Shown: positions 54,613-64,000 of the stretch, piece after piece | Layout: the number at the start of each line of letters is the position of its first letter | Numbering within the stretch: position 1 is the first letter of the stretch | Source of the DNA: Aselliscus stoliczkanus | Lineage: Eukaryota > Chordata > Mammalia > Chiroptera > Hipposideridae | Reading direction: 5' to 3' | Assembly: GCA_033961575.1 (NCBI GenBank) | Contig: CM066732.1 | Span: 50,497,001-50,561,000 of the forward strand | DNA: 64,000 bases | Notes under the pieces: model-generated | Database searches by the model: none | Seen by the model: the letters and a program-made list of their open reading frames with translations, nothing else | Told to the model about the DNA's origin: nothing | Made by a program: the position numbers and the translations under genes

Positions 54613-55029
54613 CCATGAAATGTTTAAGTCCCAAAGAGTTTCAAGCAGGTAAGAAACATGAAGTATTAGATGATTAGATCAGACCCTCTAAGTGTTCTCA
54701 CAGACCAGACATGAAAGTTTCAGGATCATAGGGAGTGCCCCAGGCTGACAAAGAAAGGAATTTCACTTGGAGCTGGGAGAGAAACTGCCTGGGGAAAAGA
54801 AAGCTTCTGCCGTTAGAATCAGTGAGTAGAGGGAAGACTTTCCTGTGCAGTCGAACTGGGATGACTTCCTTTTCTGAAAGGAGACGTTTTTTTCTGGCAA
54901 GTAAGCCTGTTCAGCGTTCTTTTCCTTGGTGTGCCTCAGGATAGCTGTCCACCTTTCACTAATTTTGCATAAATAAGAACACTAACAAATAAAGGAATAA
55001 AAATCTTGACGTGTTGGTCAAGATTCTGG
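54613..55029. other. unassigned sequence
   Basis: No gene or confident repeat. Confidence 0.3.
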
Positions 55030-55455
55030 TTCAATCTTGAAAGAAAATGGCCATGGATGATTTTTTAGGTGGATGTGTTCAAGGCTTTGGTTTGCTTTTG
55101 AATCAAATTTTGTAAAGAATACAGGTTACAGAGATGCATGATTATAGACCTAATTAGATTTCACTTTTTCTGGTACTAAGAAGACAAGGATTAGAGATCA
55201 CAAAATAGTGCATCATATCAATTGGCTGGTTTAAATTAATGAGAAATATCTATGTAATATTTATGCCAGAAGTTACCCAAGTTTTCAAGACACTTTTAAA
55301 ATGTGATAATTTGAAAGAGGGTTTAATAATGTGCTCATTTGACAGCTTCAGTTTCATTTTTTTATTTTAAGAAATTAAGTAATTAGATTTGCTCTTATAT
55401 TTAGATATATTTTCTAGTATGGCCCTGTGGGGTGCTTTCGTTAAGCACGTACCCT
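55030..55455. promoter_or_regulatory. candidate conserved non-coding block
   Basis: AT-rich unique sequence: 'ctttggtttgcttttgaatcaaattttg' (55085), 'gcatgattatagacctaattagatttcac' (55136), 'ggtttaaattaatgagaaatatc' (55228), 'gaaattaagtaattagatttgctc' (55371). Texture-based only. Confidence 0.25.
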
Positions 55456-56157
55456 AAAAAAATGCAACAAACTTAAAATGACATTACGGATTGGTAAAAA
55501 TGGAATGGTACTCCCAAAACCCATTCCACATAATTTTCTTACATTGTAGGGAAAACCTACATCCCTTCAAAATTTAACTCTCAAAACTTCACAGAAAAAT
55601 AACCAAAAAATATTTTTATATATAAAAGAGATCAGAAAGGGATTTACACAGGGAAATTATCTTTTTGCTCGTTGTTTTTGATTGCTTAAAAAAAAAAAAG
55701 ATGAAAACTTAGTATTGGTTGCAGTTAAGCTGACTTCAGGATTATATGCCCCAGAAGAATTTTGAAGATTAACATTAAAAAAAATAAATAAATAAAAGAT
55801 CTTTTACACCCCTTTCAGAATTGCCTGGGAAAAGAAAATAAACACAGGTGATGTGCTGATCCGATTTCACCACTCCACTGAGAAGTATCGAAAATTATAC
55901 TACACAGAAAAGAGTTTGCCATAAAAAGAATTTTGAACAAATTTGAGCGTTCAATTGCCTGTGTAAACAAGAGGCCATGTCATGCTGTATCTGAACCCCT
56001 CTTAAAGTCCTTTGGGGAAAAACAAAGGAGAGAAGCTGCATTTGGTTTAGAATCGCCATCACCAGTGAGCACTTCTGACCCCACGTGGATAATTCTTCTG
56101 TCCTAACAGTACCCTCCCTCTTTCCCCATGCAGAATATCAAAACTATGAATAACAGC
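55456..56157. other. unassigned AT-rich sequence
   Basis: Poly-A run at 55688-55699 and an (AAAT)n patch at 55778-55796. Otherwise featureless. Confidence 0.3.
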
Positions 56158-56390
56158 AACTTGGAAGATGAAGAAGGAAGGCCTGGATTCAAAAATAAGC
56201 TGGTGACTGACAAGCATGGCCTCCTTGGGCGAGATGCTTTACTAAGCCTCCGTCTTTCCACCCAGAAAATGGGGATGATAACAGTGGCTGCCCCCATAGA
56301 GTGGTTTTAAGGATCGACTCAGATACTCCATGAAAAACCTTTGGCAGAGTGCCTGGCACATGATATAAGCTCAATGAATATTATTAACTC
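56158..56390 (+). repeat. MIR SINE relic
   Basis: 'ggaaggcctggattcaaaaataagctggtgactgac', 'cttgggcgagatgctttactaagcctccgtctttccacccagaaaatggggatgataac', 'gttttaaggatcgactcagatac', 'cagagtgcctggcacatgatataagctcaatgaat' are in full MIR order. Confidence 0.9.
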
Positions 56391-56637
56391 ACAGCAGGAA
56401 CGCTGCAAACGTTTGTGGAATTGAGTCACATTGTAGGCTCAGAGGGGAGAAGTCAGAGCTAGCACAAATGCCTGACTAGGCACCAGGACATTTGGCCTTC
56501 AGAGATTGTTCGGTGGGTAAGTGATGGGTAGATAACTCACTTGAGGGACGAGAAAAGGGAACTGAACAGAAGGGAGAGAAGGGATGATTTGTAGGAAAAA
56601 AACAAATGAGAATAGAAGCTGAAGGGCAGCAGAGCGG
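56391..56637. other. unassigned sequence
   Basis: No gene or confident repeat. Confidence 0.3.
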
Positions 56638-56850
56638 GGTAGAAACATTTGGAATTAGAAAATTTGAGGTTCATTTGCCATTTCTGCCCATTATTAACTG
56701 TACAGTCTTGGTCATTTGGTATTTCGTCTCTGTGTGCCTAGTTCCTCACTCATAAAAGTGTTACTAAAACTTACTTTATGGGTTTGCCCTAATAAAATAG
56801 TATATATACCTGAGGTACTCCACAAAGAGTAGCTCTTATTGTGAGGTGTG
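56638..56850 (+). repeat. MIR SINE relic
   Basis: 'ggtagaaacatttggaattagaaaatttgaggttcatttgcc', 'actgtacagtcttggtcatttggtatttcgtctctgtgtgcctagttcctcactcataaaagtg', 'acctgaggtactccac' fit MIR, with a diverged tail. Confidence 0.75.
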
Positions 56851-56864
56851 CCACTGAGGTAGGG

Positions 56865-57085
56865 GGCAGCCAACGTGATGGAGCAAGACGGGCGCGAAGG
56901 TTTCGAGCACGCATTAGTAAGACGAATGTGCGTGAACAGTGACACTGCGCCAGTGTCAATCGCGGTGAAGGAAGTATTGAAAACTTTGGAAGAAAACATC
57001 TGGAACCCCTGGCGACGAGGAAAACTGATCTGGACCCTCTGAATGCCACAAATGTCTTGAAAATAACAGCTTTACGAAACATACC
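56865..57085. other. CpG-dense unassigned segment
   Basis: About ten CpGs between 56872 and 57020 ('gacgggcgcgaagg', 'ttcgagcacg', 'aatcgcggtg', 'ggcgacgagg') inside CpG-poor surroundings. One plus-strand frame is open from about 56880 to a stop at 57042, and a minus-strand frame (56789-57082) is open too. I recognise no protein. It could be a young insertion that has not yet lost CpGs, or a small unmethylated element. Confidence 0.35.
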
Positions 57086-57089
57086 AGCT

Positions 57090-57500
57090 ACTCAAGATTG
57101 TGGCAGAGAATGGCATGCTGTTTGTCACACTCAATTCCCTTTCCTGTCAGCGCATGGCCAGGCCACCATTACCAGCCTGTCCTGTAGAGGGGTGTGGCCA
57201 GACGAGAAATAGTCCATGAGCTGAGGGAGTGTGGGCAGAAGCGATGATCACCATTATCAGGCTTGGCCCATTCCACCGCCTGAGGGGTCCTCCGCCCTCT
57301 CTTCACAACTGGTGTGGCTGCCCTTGGGCCGTTGGTGGTGAAGATGGTGTGGCCATCTTTACTGCTCCCCGCCCCCCCCCCCCGTGGCTGGGTGGGGCCG
57401 CCTCCTCCCACTCCTCCCATTTCTATTCCTGCACCTGTATCACCTGAACCTTATGCGACTGTAAAATAAATGTGGATTATCTTAAGCCACTGAAATGAAG
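57090..57500 (+). mobile_element. possible LTR-like repeat end
   Basis: 'cactcaattccctttcctg' near 57127 and the end 'gtaaaataaatgtggattatcttaagccactgaaatg' (57462-57498) resemble the 3' part of old mammalian LTR-class repeats. A run of 12 C lies at 57372-57383. Confidence 0.35.
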
Positions 57501-58974
57501 AGATTATGATAATTGGATAAGCCTCCAAGGTGCACCCAAACTTTTTCTCTAGCCTTTTTTTTTCCCTCTGAGATTCAGCATGTGACCCAGCCTTGACCCC
57601 ATAGGAATATTTTAAATTTTGGCTCTGTGTTTTTCTTAAAATGTAAACAAGGCAAATTGTTCTTGGCATTTAATTAACTCTGTTAATGGAAGTAACTTCA
57701 TCTTCAAGGGAATTCTAAGTAAATTAATATCAAAGCAACTGTATGGGGGTACATAAATTTTAGGATATTAAAGGACCACCCTCAGTGAGAACTGGGACAA
57801 TATGATGAATCTATGTTCATCTAAACATCTGTATCCTGACTAAAAACTCAACACGGGGGTAGCAAGAAAAGCTAGTGCACAAAATTATGAATCAGTGTTC
57901 TACTTACACAATATTATCAAATACATTTTTAGGGTGCCTTTTGAGCCTGGAAATAATTCTATTATTTTTTCTCATCGTGAAAGAAATACATCTTTTAAAA
58001 ATATTCATAGAATACACCAAGTTAAAAAAATGAAAGCCAACATTTCTCTAATCTCACCACCCAGAAGCAACTCTACTAGGAATAGACCATATGGATACTT
58101 ATGGGTATTCCCATCAACCCTCCTTGCCCCTGGGTAGCCTCATGAGAACATTCTGCCAGGGCAATCAGAGGAAGATATCACATCTTTGCATTAATTTGTA
58201 TTTCTTTGATTATCTGTGAGTATTGCTTATGTATATTTCCTTTGGCATATTGCATGTATTTCTTTTGCAAACTTTTTTTCTTTTGAAACATTCAAAAGAA
58301 AACTGGTTTTCAAAAGTTCTAAATAAGAATTTGAATTTTCTAAATAGATAATAAATTTGAACAAATTATTTCTATACATATTCTAAATATATGAATATTT
58401 TAATACTTTGAAATAGATTTAGATAACCTTCCTTGATAGAGCTTTGGTCAATAGTTTTAATTTGCATAAGGATTGGAAATATCATACATCTCCGTATTCT
58501 CCCACTGCAGGGACCCAGGCTCAGATGACACTTTCAGTTCTTTTTTTTTCTTTCTTTTTTTTCCTCTTGTTTTCTAACAAGTCTTAACATACAAGGTTCC
58601 ACTTAACTTTTGATATAAAAATGTTCACAGTTAGCAAGGAAAAAGACTGTAGATCTAAGCTGTGGATATTAGATGCAGTTTATTTTTCATTCTTAATACT
58701 TTTAAATGGTGTTCAAAAATTTTTAAGTAATCTGCTGATAATTAAAGTTGTCATTTTGTCGTTCTTGAAGATTTTCTGGTTTGGAACAGAATAAAAATCA
58801 AAATAATAATCGCTATATTTTTATCTATACTTCCTAAGTCTCAAATTGCTTGCCATCCTATTATCATAGCTGATTTAATATCAGTCTTGATAAGGACGGC
58901 ATCTACATTGTTACTTTTTTATAGGTGGGACAATTCAAGTTTTGAAACATTGCATGACTTTTCTAGAATCACAG
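57501..58974. other. unassigned AT-rich sequence
   Basis: Strongly AT-rich 1.5 kb with no gene. Pieces near 57960-58260 ('cgtgaaagaaatacatc', 'ctcatgagaacattctgcc') may be decayed L1 but are not convincing. T runs at 58539-58563. Confidence 0.3.
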
Positions 58975-59205
58975 TGAATAATAATAATAAGTAATGATAG
59001 TTAAGATTCTTTATACCCGTCATGCAGTAAATCAAGTTTAGCATGTTTTAGCTCATTGAATCATAACAACCCTGTTTTATAGATGAGAAAAAAAAAGCTC
59101 AGAGAGGTGAAATGACTCCCCCAAAGTCACATAGCAAGTAGATGGTGGAGCTGTGACTTCAACCTTGGCAGACTCTCGAACCTGGTCTCATAAAGAGCAC
59201 TGATC
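58975..59205 (-). repeat. MIR SINE relic
   Basis: 'gtgaataataataataagtaatgatag', 'gctcattgaatcataacaaccctgttttatagatgagaaaaaaaaagctcagagaggtgaaatgactcccccaaagtcacatagcaagtagatgg' are a strong reverse-complement MIR. Confidence 0.9.
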
Positions 59206-60034
59206 AACTCCACTAAAAAAGTGATAAATCAGCATTAGCTAGAGAACCAGAACCAAGCCTAGGGATCAACTCTGGACAGAAACCAGGAATTTGGCTATTT
59301 GCCTATTCTTATCACAAGAGCATCTAAAAAGAGCATCTCCTAGCCATTCTAAGGCTGGGGTGGGGCTTGCTTATCTAGAACCTGGATGACAGAACAGCAC
59401 GGTTCACTGATCAGACTCCTCCCATTTAGAAGCAATTTTAACTTTCCCTCAAATCTGTAATCATAGGATTACTACAAACTCAATATGTAAGTTGCTGATT
59501 TTGAAACCTGTAGGTACAACGTTCTGACAATAACTGACCAAAACAAAAGCCGAATGCATTACAATGCGTAAGAACCCACTTGTTAATTTTTGTATGAGGA
59601 GATCTTCAAAGATTAAGAAGGTGGTTCTCAGCATAGAAGTTTTCATGAAAAATACACTCTGTACATAAATACGTACATGAAAGCTGTCTGATCTTTTAAA
59701 CTCTATTGCCTGAAACACCCATTTGTGTTATAAAAATAAATGCAGACGGTACTGAGAAGCATTGGCAGGGGACTCTGCCATATTTAATGAATCCTGGAAA
59801 CACTATCCCCACTCCACACCAGTGGTCGAATTCTTGTCATCCCACTCTCAAGTTCAGACGCTGGAAGGGGTGGTTTTTCTCTTCCTTTTCCTTTTTGTCC
59901 TGAGACAACCACATTCTGATTGCTCTTCATTTATGCTTGCCTGATTGAGATGTATTCTGGGTAATAGAGGCGGGCCTCTCCCAGAGGCGGTAAAATGCCC
60001 CAGATAGCCTCTCATTGTCCCTTGATTTTATTTA
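59206..60034. other. unassigned sequence
   Basis: No gene. The minus frame 59461-59718 is featureless. Confidence 0.3.
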
Positions 60035-60240
60035 AAATTGGAGTTGGAAGGCAACTTAGAAGTAATTGAAATTCAGAGCCCCCTTTTTCTAAACACAAGA
60101 GGAAAGAATGGTCCACAGAGGTTTAAAAGCTTGCAAAATCACACACATCTCATTGCATTGAAGCCATGATCCCAACTCAGATCTTAATTTGCCTTTCCGT
60201 GTTCTCCCCACCATAGTGTTCTGGCCAGCTTCTAGCCAGT
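60035..60240 (-). repeat. MIR/L2-type relic
   Basis: 'ggagttggaaggcaacttagaagtaattgaaattcagagccccc', 'gtccacagaggtttaaaagcttgcaaaatcacacacatc', 'gatcccaactcagatcttaa' match the reverse-complement repeat core. Confidence 0.65.
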
Positions 60241-60685
60241 GTCCTCATAACACTCACATCTGGAAAGAAGGGACAGGAGAGGTCGAGAGGTCAGGTCCCC
60301 TGAGACCCAGCTAGACAGAGGCAGGACCTCACTGCTCGGTGTCATATCCTGCGGGCAGCAGTTTCACACATCAGCTGCAGGTGTAAAGAGACTATAAATT
60401 TACCAGTTCTAGAACAAAAAAAAAGTCTTGCCTGGTGGAGAGAAAAGGCTCATGGAAACCCAAGCACATCTCTACGAAAACAACAAAAACCAGCTCAGGC
60501 CAGACACCATCCATAGGGTACCACCCACAGGGCACCTTGGAGCATCTGAGCTCTTGCACCCAAAAGAGCATAAGCTAGGACTGGGTGGGGTGGGAGCAAT
60601 TTCTGAGCATCATTCCCAAAAGCAAAATTAGGAGCCGTTGGAACTGGGTTGGGGAAGAATCTGTGCTTTTCTGCTTTCTTTTCAA
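60241..60685. other. unassigned sequence
   Basis: No gene or confident repeat. Confidence 0.3.
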
Positions 60686-60689
60686 GGGG

Positions 60690-61285
60690 TGAAAAGGCAA
60701 CAATCTGACTGTCATAAAAGTGTCAGCCCAAAGGGAGAGGGCTCCTCAGAGGACAGGATAGCTCTCCCAGCATGTATCAGAAACCGAGATTCAGCACCAC
60801 GCTTTCTCTCTTCTTTCCAACAGCCTCTGTTGCTCGTGGCAGATTTAATGGTGTGATTTACAGTGCCGAGAGACCTTTGTCGGGGCCAGTAAAATGACAA
60901 ACAATAAATAGATGGAGCAGTATGTTAACAGCCCACCACACAATACCTTGTCAGTTACAGCTTGATAGTGATACATTTTAATTTTGTCTTTCATAAAAAT
61001 CTTGGCATGTATGCCTCATTTGAACACAGGCTTCCAAGTCAAGTGTGTCATCCAAGTATGCAGTTTATCACCCTCTATATTTTCTGTCCTTTTCATTTAA
61101 TGTCATTCCTATGGCAACAGACATCGCCCTGGAAATCATTTTCAAAACAGCTTATTTGTTGAAGGGGACTGGATGGGGCTAAAATATGTGTTTGGCTGGG
61201 AAAAATGTCAGAGTGTGAATATGGCTTAGTTACATTAATCATATTCTTTGAGGACTTTGTGTAATCAGATACTTGAAGGGGGCGT
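60690..61285. promoter_or_regulatory. candidate conserved non-coding region
   Basis: About 600 bp with no recognised repeat. Notable motifs: 'gacaaacaataaatagatgg' (60896, forkhead/SOX-like), 'cctatggcaacag' (61108-61120, RFX X-box half site), 'gcttagttacattaatcatattctttgagg' (61224). Enhancer-like texture, unproven. Confidence 0.28.
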
Positions 61286-61497
61286 GTTATGGGGTGGGAT
61301 TTGACATCCCCAGCTGACCCCCAGCTTTTTATGGTTTCGCATTTCATAAGGATAAAAATAAGAGCAGCAAACTGGCAGTGCACTGGCTTGCTCCTAATAC
61401 AGCCCAGGATGTCCCTCTGTGGGGGAGGGGCAATGGTGGATTACAACCCTCATGTTAATCCTGAACTGCCATCACTCTGAAGCTGATTATATAAACC

Positions 61498-62280
61498 TGG
61501 ATTTATTCATCCATCAATTATTCAACACACCTTCCCTGAGCATCTACTATATAATGGGCATTATGCTGGAAAAGTGGTCAGTATAAATAAACTGAGTCTC
61601 TGTTCCCATGGAGGGCGCAGGGCTGGAGCTGAGATTACCATGGGGAAGACACACCTTGAAGTAGTAAACACATTGATGAATTTTAAGATGAGTTCTCTAG
61701 GAAGAGGGTCTGAGATGGGGATTCTCGTAAAGCCTCAGTAAGTGAGTCTTACAGGGGACTTACGAAGAGGTGTGGACGGCAAAAGTGGGCAGGGGATGAA
61801 GCTACAAAAAGCTGATCAGCCTGGTCCCAGGGGAGCTCTGCAGTGTGAATGGTCCCAAGAGTAGCAGTGCACAGGGGCTGGGTCTTTGGACACAGTAATG
61901 AGTCAGTCATGGCTGCAGCTGCCTTGTGGGGTAAGCGTCCTCCATTATAGCCTCCTGGGATCGTTGGGCTGGGTGGTTCCTGGTGGCCAAGAGTGATCAT
62001 TAGGGGAAGGTGCCACTGTCGGCCATTAGCAGCCAACAAACACAGCAGCTGAGAAGCAGGCACCCCAGCCTGGCAAGGGGGTCTGGTCAGGGCTCACAGC
62101 TCCTACCACATGTATAAACACTACACTCTTTTAAGTGGGTGGTAGTGCTGTGAATAAAATAACTGAGGTCGGTCAGTCAGTGGCTAGGCCATGAAATGCT
62201 TCTCTGAAGAGCAGATACCTGAGCTGAGACCTGAATGACAAACAGAAGCCAGTAGCATGAAGCTCTGGGCCACTGTCTGT
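61498..62280 (+). repeat. ancient mammalian interspersed repeat
   Basis: Starts 'ggatttattcatccatcaattattcaacacaccttccctgagcatctactatataatgggcattatgctgg', continues 'tctctgttcccatggagggcgcagggc', and further on 'cagatacctgagctgagacctgaatgac' (62214-62241). These are successive parts of the 'ttattgagcacctac' repeat. The 61740-62140 interior is unrelated or too diverged. Confidence 0.5.
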
Positions 62281-62859
62281 TTAGGCACATGAGAAAGCAA
62301 GAGCAAATAACGCATGGGCGGGGTTTTTTGTTGTCGTTGTTATTCTTGTTTAAGGGGACAAGTTTGAGACATTTGAGGAGCAGGCGGAAAGCCCAGATGG
62401 TTGAAATGCATGAGCAATGGATGAGGTGGTAGAGGATACAGTTAGAGAGACAGGTGGGTCAGTATACAGGGCGCAGCAGGCCGTGAGAAGGGCTTTCTAA
62501 GGTCAGCAGAGAGCCTGCTACACTATTAAACCAACCAGCATCTGGTATCCCAATCCAGCAATTAATGCCCGGCCCACATCCCACTTCTCCTGGCGCTGTG
62601 CTCCATACGCTGAGATCCCAGGGAAGCGAGTCAGCATGGCGGCACAGGACGCTGCTCGTTTCACGGAGGAGATGGGTCTTGCTGGTGGAACGATTCCCAG
62701 AGGAGGCAGTACTGACATGGACATGAAGAGCGGTCACACACACTGGCATTCTCTGCTGTAAGACCACCTAGTTCCACCTGGTTGTTGATTTACACAGCAG
62801 CCCCCTGTGCCCCCCGCATAGAGTTTTAAATCTATGTCATGGATGGCAATTTTGATGGC
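62281..62859. other. unassigned sequence
   Basis: No gene. The minus frames 62459-62767 and 62518-62724 lack domains. Confidence 0.3.
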
Positions 62860-62989
62860 AATCTGAAGTGCTTCCACCATGTATTGTCCCTATAGCTGGA
62901 TTTTCAGGAACACATTTTGCCCAAATTAGAACCTAGTGAATCTTTTCATAGGGGTAACATCCTACATGGAAGACAGCTGCATAGAACCC

Positions 62990-63130
62990 CACGACCCAAA
63001 TTGAGATCCCTGGACCATCACACAGGCATTCTGCTTACACATGCAAAACCACAGGCCCCACCCCAGACCGCCCGAATCCAAACCTGTGTTGTAACAAGTC
63101 CCCAGGTGATTTGTGTGCGTATTAAAGGCT
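62990..63130 (-). mobile_element. MER5A-like hAT-Charlie relic
   Basis: 'ttgagatccctggaccatcacacaggcattctgc', 'acatgcaaaaccacaggccccaccccagacc', 'cgaatccaaacctgtgttgtaacaagtccccaggtgatttgtgtgc' match an MER5A-type DNA transposon. Ends missing. The orientation call is weak because the family is palindromic-ended. Confidence 0.7.
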
Positions 63131-64000
63131 GATCAGCTGTGTTGTAGAATGTTGTTTCCACAGGAAAATGTGTCTTGAAATCCAATAACTCACTTATTAA
63201 CAGACATTTGCAACATACAACCAGTGTATAATCTGGCTTCTGGCTTCCTGAGCAAAAAGTGTTGAACTTTGTGGCCTAATTCGAAAAGAGAAAACTAAGT
63301 AAAGGTCCTTTCCACAATCTTTGTCATGCATAGACACCAGGAAGCTCCTTGGAGTCCCAACACAAGCCAGGAAAGATGCTACATGCAAAGGGCTTTGGAG
63401 AAGGAAGGGCTGAGAAGTGGACAGAATTTGATGGATGGCTTCAGAGAAAAAGGGAGGTCAGCATTCATCAATGTGTGTCTTAAAATATTATTTCTGGGAG
63501 ACAAGACTTCCAGAAAATCTGCTCCTCCAGAAAAGCCATGAGAACACAGGCAAAAGGTTCAAAGTCAATGTTTTCAGAATGCTGGAAATTAATCAAAAAC
63601 TTGCAACAATCCAACTTTCTTGACTATTTATTCAAAAAAGAATTACTTTTGCAAGATGATCACCGATATTACACAAAAGGGCCCATGGTCAAACAAGAAA
63701 CATTGGGTTTGATGAGTTTAAGCGGGTTTCTTTTTGTGGCATCTTTCAAAGCTTTAACAGGCTAAATATGCATTGCACAGTATGCACCTTCTCCCCAAAC
63801 TTAAATAACCATAGACCCTTCTTATTGTGAGCGATTTTGTGGATGTAAGTCCTGAGAAATGCACTCTGGGAAATACTAAGTAAAACTTTGAGGGGAGATC
63901 TGAGACAAGAGCAAGACTTTGAAACACTGGAGGAGGAAGTGAGCGTAAAAGAGAGTCTCGCACACGCACGCTCCTAGGAACCCACATGTGTTTCTGGAAG
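63131..64000. other. unassigned sequence
   Basis: No gene. Short overlapping frames only. 63755-63850 is unique AT-rich sequence. Confidence 0.3.

Noticed and set aside
1..64000. Bacterial-type operons, CRISPR arrays, phage or plasmid functions
   Set aside because: Sequence is clearly mammalian non-coding DNA: L1, MIR, L2, MaLR LTRs, CpG depletion, and no long ORFs with ribosome-binding sites.

Overview
The window reads as non-coding nuclear DNA from a placental mammal, either an intergenic gene desert or a very large intron. I found no exon, promoter CpG island, processed pseudogene or standalone RNA gene that I could defend. Open frames are short (the longest about 150-160 codons), occur on both strands, and mostly run across recognisable transposon remnants or low-complexity DNA. 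Mammalian origin is supported by dense L1 3' fragments, many MIR and L2 relics, ERVL-MaLR solo LTRs, hAT-Charlie-type DNA transposon fossils, general CpG depletion and typical mammalian microsatellites. Three tRNA-derived SINE types with clear target-site duplications point to a particular order. The tRNA-Ile-headed SINE at 5438-5625, with its short unique body, most resembles (from memory) SINEs of yinpterochiropteran bats such as horseshoe bats. I hold that assignment with moderate confidence only.

Layout. 0-10 kb: two L1 3' ends on the minus strand, a small mariner-type MITE, a long AT tract, MIR, a tRNA-Ile SINE and an MLT1/MST-type LTR. 9.7-11.4 kb: a local direct duplication of about 324 bp, with copies 1344 bp apart. 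12-20 kb: SINEs, MIRs, L2, a 60-bp TC tract and candidate conserved blocks. 20-30 kb: L1 fragments on both strands, an LTR-like element, MIR/L2 and TA, GA and CA tracts. 30-36 kb: a second short tRNA SINE, L2, a well-preserved MLT1-type solo LTR and a perfect 116-bp tandem duplication. 36-42 kb: the region richest in homeodomain-type AT motifs outside recognised repeats (about 37.08-37.39 and 39.33-40.19 kb), then a complete 694-bp non-autonomous hAT-like transposon with terminal inverted repeats and an 8-bp target duplication. 42-64 kb: further MIR, L1, LTR and hAT remnants, a SINE with a perfect 15-bp target duplication, a locally CpG-dense segment near 56.9-57.05 kb, and several unique AT-rich blocks.

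No set of genes here works together as a system. The most interesting items are lineage-specific or structurally intact mobile elements (hAT 40219-40912, MITE 3294-3421, SINEs), two recent duplications, and blocks of non-repeat sequence that could be developmental enhancers. Repeat family names come from remembered consensus sequences, without a database search. Element ends given to the base are those defined by target-site duplications or inverted repeats; other repeat boundaries are approximate to some tens of bases.
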